Below, one piece after another: positions 46,903 through 49,057 of a stretch of 49,057 nt of DNA; position 1 is the stretch's first letter, and the number at the start of each line of letters is the position of its first letter. The DNA lies in the NCBI GenBank assembly GCA_944393295.1, contig CALXZR010000059.1, forward strand, positions 1 to 49,057, given 5' to 3'. The notes under the pieces are model-generated. The model searched no databases and was not told where the DNA came from. It saw nothing but the letters and a program-made list of their open reading frames with translations. The translations under genes and the position numbers were made by a program. This DNA is from an uncultured Clostridia bacterium. GTDB taxonomy: Bacteria; Bacillota_A; Clostridia; TANB77; CAG-508.

Positions 46903-46989
46903 AATTTAAATTTGCTCCTTTATATGTACTTGTTAAAGAATGACAATTTGGACAAAGTACATACTTCATTATAATTACTATTTATATTA

Positions 46990-47160
46990 TACTTAAAATT
47001 TATGTGTTTTTCAATAAAACACATAAAAAGAAATTAGATAAGTCTAATTTCTTTGGAGCGAACGTCGTAGTTATCTACAACTTTTTCTCTCTTGAGCGTT
47101 GATACAAATATTAATCAATTTATTGTCTTTACTTTAACATAAAAATTATAATTTTGCAAT
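46990..47160 (-). ncRNA. Possible small RNA ending in two tandem hairpins
   Basis: No ORF is apparent in 46903-47263. On the minus strand a less A/T-rich block (47055-47105, with an imperfect GTTGTAG/CTACGAC hairpin) is followed by a terminator-like stem AAGAAATTAGA / TCTAATTTCTT (47028-47053) with T's and then a second 10-bp stem (47001-47025). This looks like the 3' end of a short transcript. No promoter is convincing and no RNA family was recognised. Confidence 0.3.
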
Positions 47161-47263
47161 GCATTTTTAAAGTTTATCGACCACTTTTAAATACTTTTAT
47201 ACCAAAATTGGTTGATAACTTGACTTTAAAAAAAAAATATAATAATATAATTAGGGTGATAAT

Positions 47264-48493
47264 ATGGAAAAAATATATAAAAGAGAAAATTATTTAAACA
47301 AAATTCGTGGATTTTATAAAGATGATATGATTAAAGTTATATCTGGAATAAGAAGATGTGGCAAATCTTTCTTTTTAAAATCAATTATTCAAGAACTATT
47401 GGAAAATGGTATAAATGAAAAAGATATTATTTATATAGAGTTAGATAAAAAAGGATATAAAGATATAAAAACATCAAAACAATTAGAAAAAGTAATAGAT
47501 GAAAAGATAATTGATGATGATTTTAAATATTTATTTATTGATGAAATACAAAACGTAAAAAATTTTGAATCTCTAATTAATTCCTATAGAGAAGAAGGAA
47601 ATATATCTATTTTTATTACAGGATCAAATTCATATCTTTTGAGTGGAGAATTGGTAACAAAATTAACTGGTAGATATATTGAAATAGAAATGATGACTCT
47701 TTCTTTTTATGAATATGTAGATATGAAAAGATTTTTAAATAAGAATGTTAATGAAAATATATACTTAGAATTTGAGGAATACATTAGAAATGGTGGATTT
47801 CCAAAGTCTTTATATTATGATAATTATGATGAAAAAATAACTTATACTTCTAGTGTTATAAATCAAATTTTCGATAAAGATATAAAAACAAGTAATAAAA
47901 TAAAAGATAAAGTTTTATTTGAAAGGATAGAAAAGTTTATTATCAATAATTTTGGAGCAGTTATATCTATAAAAAATATATACAACTATCTAAAAGATGA
48001 AGTAAAAATAAATGTAGATAGAAGAACTATAAAAAGATATTTAGACATTTTAGAAAAAGCTAAAATTATCTATTCTTGTGAGCTATTTGATATAAAATCA
48101 AAATCTATTTTAAAAGGTGAAAAGAAATATTATTTAGCAGATTTAAGTATTTACTATTCACAGAATACTGACAATAGAATAAACTATGGACCAGTTCTTG
48201 AAAATGTAATGTACTCATATTTAAAAAGTAAAAACTATAAACTTTCTGTAGGTTACATTGGAAAACTAGAATGTGATTTTATCGCAAGAGCAAATTATGA
48301 TGATTATTATTATATTCAAGTTTCTAAAGATATTAGTAACAAAGATACTGAAGAACGAGAATATAGACCATTTTATATGATTAAAGAACTATACCCTAGA
48401 TATTTATTTACTATGGATATGTTACTTCAAAAAAGAGACGGTATAAATCATGTGAATATTGTTGATTTTATTTACAATAATAAAAATTTGTAA
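47264..48493 (+). CDS. AAA_14 / DUF4143 ATPase
   Basis: 409 aa. N-terminal P-loop ATPase with Walker A SGIRRCGKSFF (about 28-38), Walker B YLFIDEIQ (about 90-97) and the sensor-like FITGSNSYLLS. LTGRYIEIEMMTLSFYEY is the usual junction. The C-terminal DUF4143 region has a winged-helix part and a nuclease-like fold segment (GKLECDFIA...YYYIQVSK). This family is abundant, often horizontally spread and of unclear function; roles in defence or toxin-like systems have been proposed for relatives but cannot be inferred here. GGGTG lies ahead of the ATG. It is isolated, with neither neighbour on its strand intact. Confidence 0.9.
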   Translation: MEKIYKRENYLNKIRGFYKDDMIKVISGIRRCGKSFFLKSIIQELLENGINEKDIIYIELDKKGYKDIKTSKQLEKVIDEKIIDDDFKYLFIDEIQNVKNFESLINSYREEGNISIFITGSNSYLLSGELVTKLTGRYIEIEMMTLSFYEYVDMKRFLNKNVNENIYLEFEEYIRNGGFPKSLYYDNYDEKITYTSSVINQIFDKDIKTSNKIKDKVLFERIEKFIINNFGAVISIKNIYNYLKDEVKINVDRRTIKRYLDILEKAKIIYSCELFDIKSKSILKGEKKYYLADLSIYYSQNTDNRINYGPVLENVMYSYLKSKNYKLSVGYIGKLECDFIARANYDDYYYIQVSKDISNKDTEEREYRPFYMIKELYPRYLFTMDMLLQKRDGINHVNIVDFIYNNKNL

Positions 48494-48681
48494 AATCTTC
48501 ATATTTTAATGAATTTAAAGCCCAATCAACTAAAAAGACAGACGAATATTATAAAAAATTAGATTTATTACAAAATCAAAATAAAGAACAAAAAATAACA
48601 GAAAATATTGAGAAAGAACATTCAAATATTATACCATTTCCTAAAATTAAAATTGCTAGAAACGGTTCGTACGAACGATAA
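48484..48681 (+). pseudogene. Start-less 3' gene remnant
   Basis: A 65-codon open frame, overlapping the end of the ATPase gene in another frame, has no start codon or ribosome site. Its reading (FNEFKAQSTKKTDEYYKKLD ... IIPFPKIKIARNGSYER) is hydrophilic and protein-like, and its stop lies 12 bp before a strong terminator. It looks like the C-terminal end of a lost gene whose 5' part was replaced by the ATPase. Product not recognised. Confidence 0.45.
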
Positions 48682-48692
48682 TCGCGCAAAAT

Positions 48693-48718
48693 GACTTCCA
48701 AATTTTTGTTTGGAAGTC
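48693..48718 (+). terminator. Strong plus-strand terminator
   Basis: A perfect 10-bp stem GACTTCCAAA / TTTGGAAGTC with a 6-nt loop followed by GTTTTTTG. It now serves the ATPase gene 200 bp upstream, with the gene remnant in between. A 12-bp palindrome GTTCGTACGAAC (48665-48676) lies just before it. The rest up to 48834 shows no gene. Confidence 0.85.
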
Positions 48719-48834
48719 GTTTTTTGAAGTTTGAGAAATTATTACAAATTTTGAGAAAGGCTGAAACATTTGTCGCTCTAGCTATATATCAATTTTTATT
48801 TGAAATATCAATGTTTTTTTGACAAAAATAAATA

Positions 48835-48885
48835 AAATCGAGTAAACCTTACTCTTTCAACAGAAAGCTGAGATTTACTCGATTT
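48835..48885 (-). terminator. Terminator of the tRNA-Glu/tRNA-Thr transcript
   Basis: A 12-bp stem AAATCGAGTAAA / TTTACTCGATTT with a 27-nt loop, followed by T-rich sequence on the minus strand, 5 bp after tRNA-Thr. Confidence 0.8.
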
Positions 48886-48890
48886 ATCTT

Positions 48891-48966
<76 letters not shown>

Positions 48967-48975
48967 ATATTCAAT

Positions 48976-49050
48976 TGGTGACCCCTACGGGAATCGAACC
49001 CATGTCTCCGCCGTGAAAGGGCGATGTCTTAACCGCTTGACCAAGGGGCC
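48976..49050 (-). tRNA. tRNA-Glu (anticodon TTC)
   Basis: 75 nt on the minus strand: acceptor GGCCCCT / AGGGGTC with one G-T pair, discriminator A and encoded CCA; anticodon loop CTTTCAC giving TTC; T arm GGGTTCGATTCCC. More tRNA genes may lie beyond the window edge, since no promoter is visible in the last 7 bases. Confidence 0.97.
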
Positions 49051-49057
49051 AGATAAA

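Noticed and set aside
47055..47110. Complete tRNA gene
   Set aside because: No matching 5' acceptor strand, D arm or anticodon loop could be laid out; only the 3' end resembles a tRNA.

Overview
The window reads as a chromosomal segment of an AT-rich, endospore-forming member of the Clostridia, probably an uncultured gut-type lineage. The evidence is spoIIE, CotF-like coat proteins, the clostridial order DUF4321-radC-mreB-mreC-mreD-mrdA-minC, MecA, CpsB/CpsD-type phosphatase and kinase genes, tRNA genes with encoded CCA, and A/T-dominated codon usage. Most genes lie on the minus strand. No phage, insertion sequence or CRISPR array was seen.

Region 1 (1-2.7 kb): spoIIE, with structured inverted repeats between it and the window edge. 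Region 2 (3.0-29.0 kb): the dominant feature, about 26 kb of giant cell-surface protein genes, arranged as two tandem copies of a two-gene operon on the minus strand. In each copy a large secreted, membrane-anchored protein with DUF11-like and SdrD_B-like domains (A2, 1,886 aa; A1, 1,756 aa) is followed within 1-13 bp by a roughly 2,420-aa protein (B2, B1). The B proteins begin with a Cys/Gln thioester-type adhesin domain and end in an SPPTG sorting signal of the (S/P)PxTG kind known for clostridial class B sortases. B1 carries six Cna-B-like isopeptide repeats; B2 has DUF11-like repeats there instead and is split by a frameshift inside a Cys/His-rich loop. No sortase is in the window.

Region 3 (29.3-30.0 kb): a plus-strand operon of three small unrecognised proteins, running tail-to-tail into minC. 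Region 4 (30.0-36.2 kb): the cell-shape and division operon DUF4321-radC-mreBCD-mrdA-minC, driven from a strong promoter, without minD or minE after minC. Region 5 (36.4-38.7 kb): mecA, a membrane-anchored M23 endopeptidase and two CotF-like coat genes. Region 6 (38.8-41.8 kb): a PHP-type tyrosine phosphatase and a fused Wzz/tyrosine kinase, with an operator-like set of repeats at the promoter, then tRNA-Lys. Region 7 (41.9-46.9 kb): a conserved protein of unknown function, a VanW-family protein whose Lys-rich N-terminus is out of frame at an A8 run, an XRE/S24-like regulator with both catalytic residues replaced, a free-standing CBM25-like protein and an SDR reductase. Region 8 (47.0-49.06 kb): a possible small RNA, an AAA_14/DUF4143 ATPase, a gene remnant with its terminator, and tRNA-Thr and tRNA-Glu.

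Taken together the segment concerns the cell envelope: elongation and division (Mre/PBP2/MinC), wall hydrolysis (M23), polysaccharide control (CpsB/CpsD), sporulation (SpoIIE, coat proteins) and a duplicated giant adhesin system. All statements come from reading the sequence; no database search was run, so family names rest on recognised motifs and architecture.
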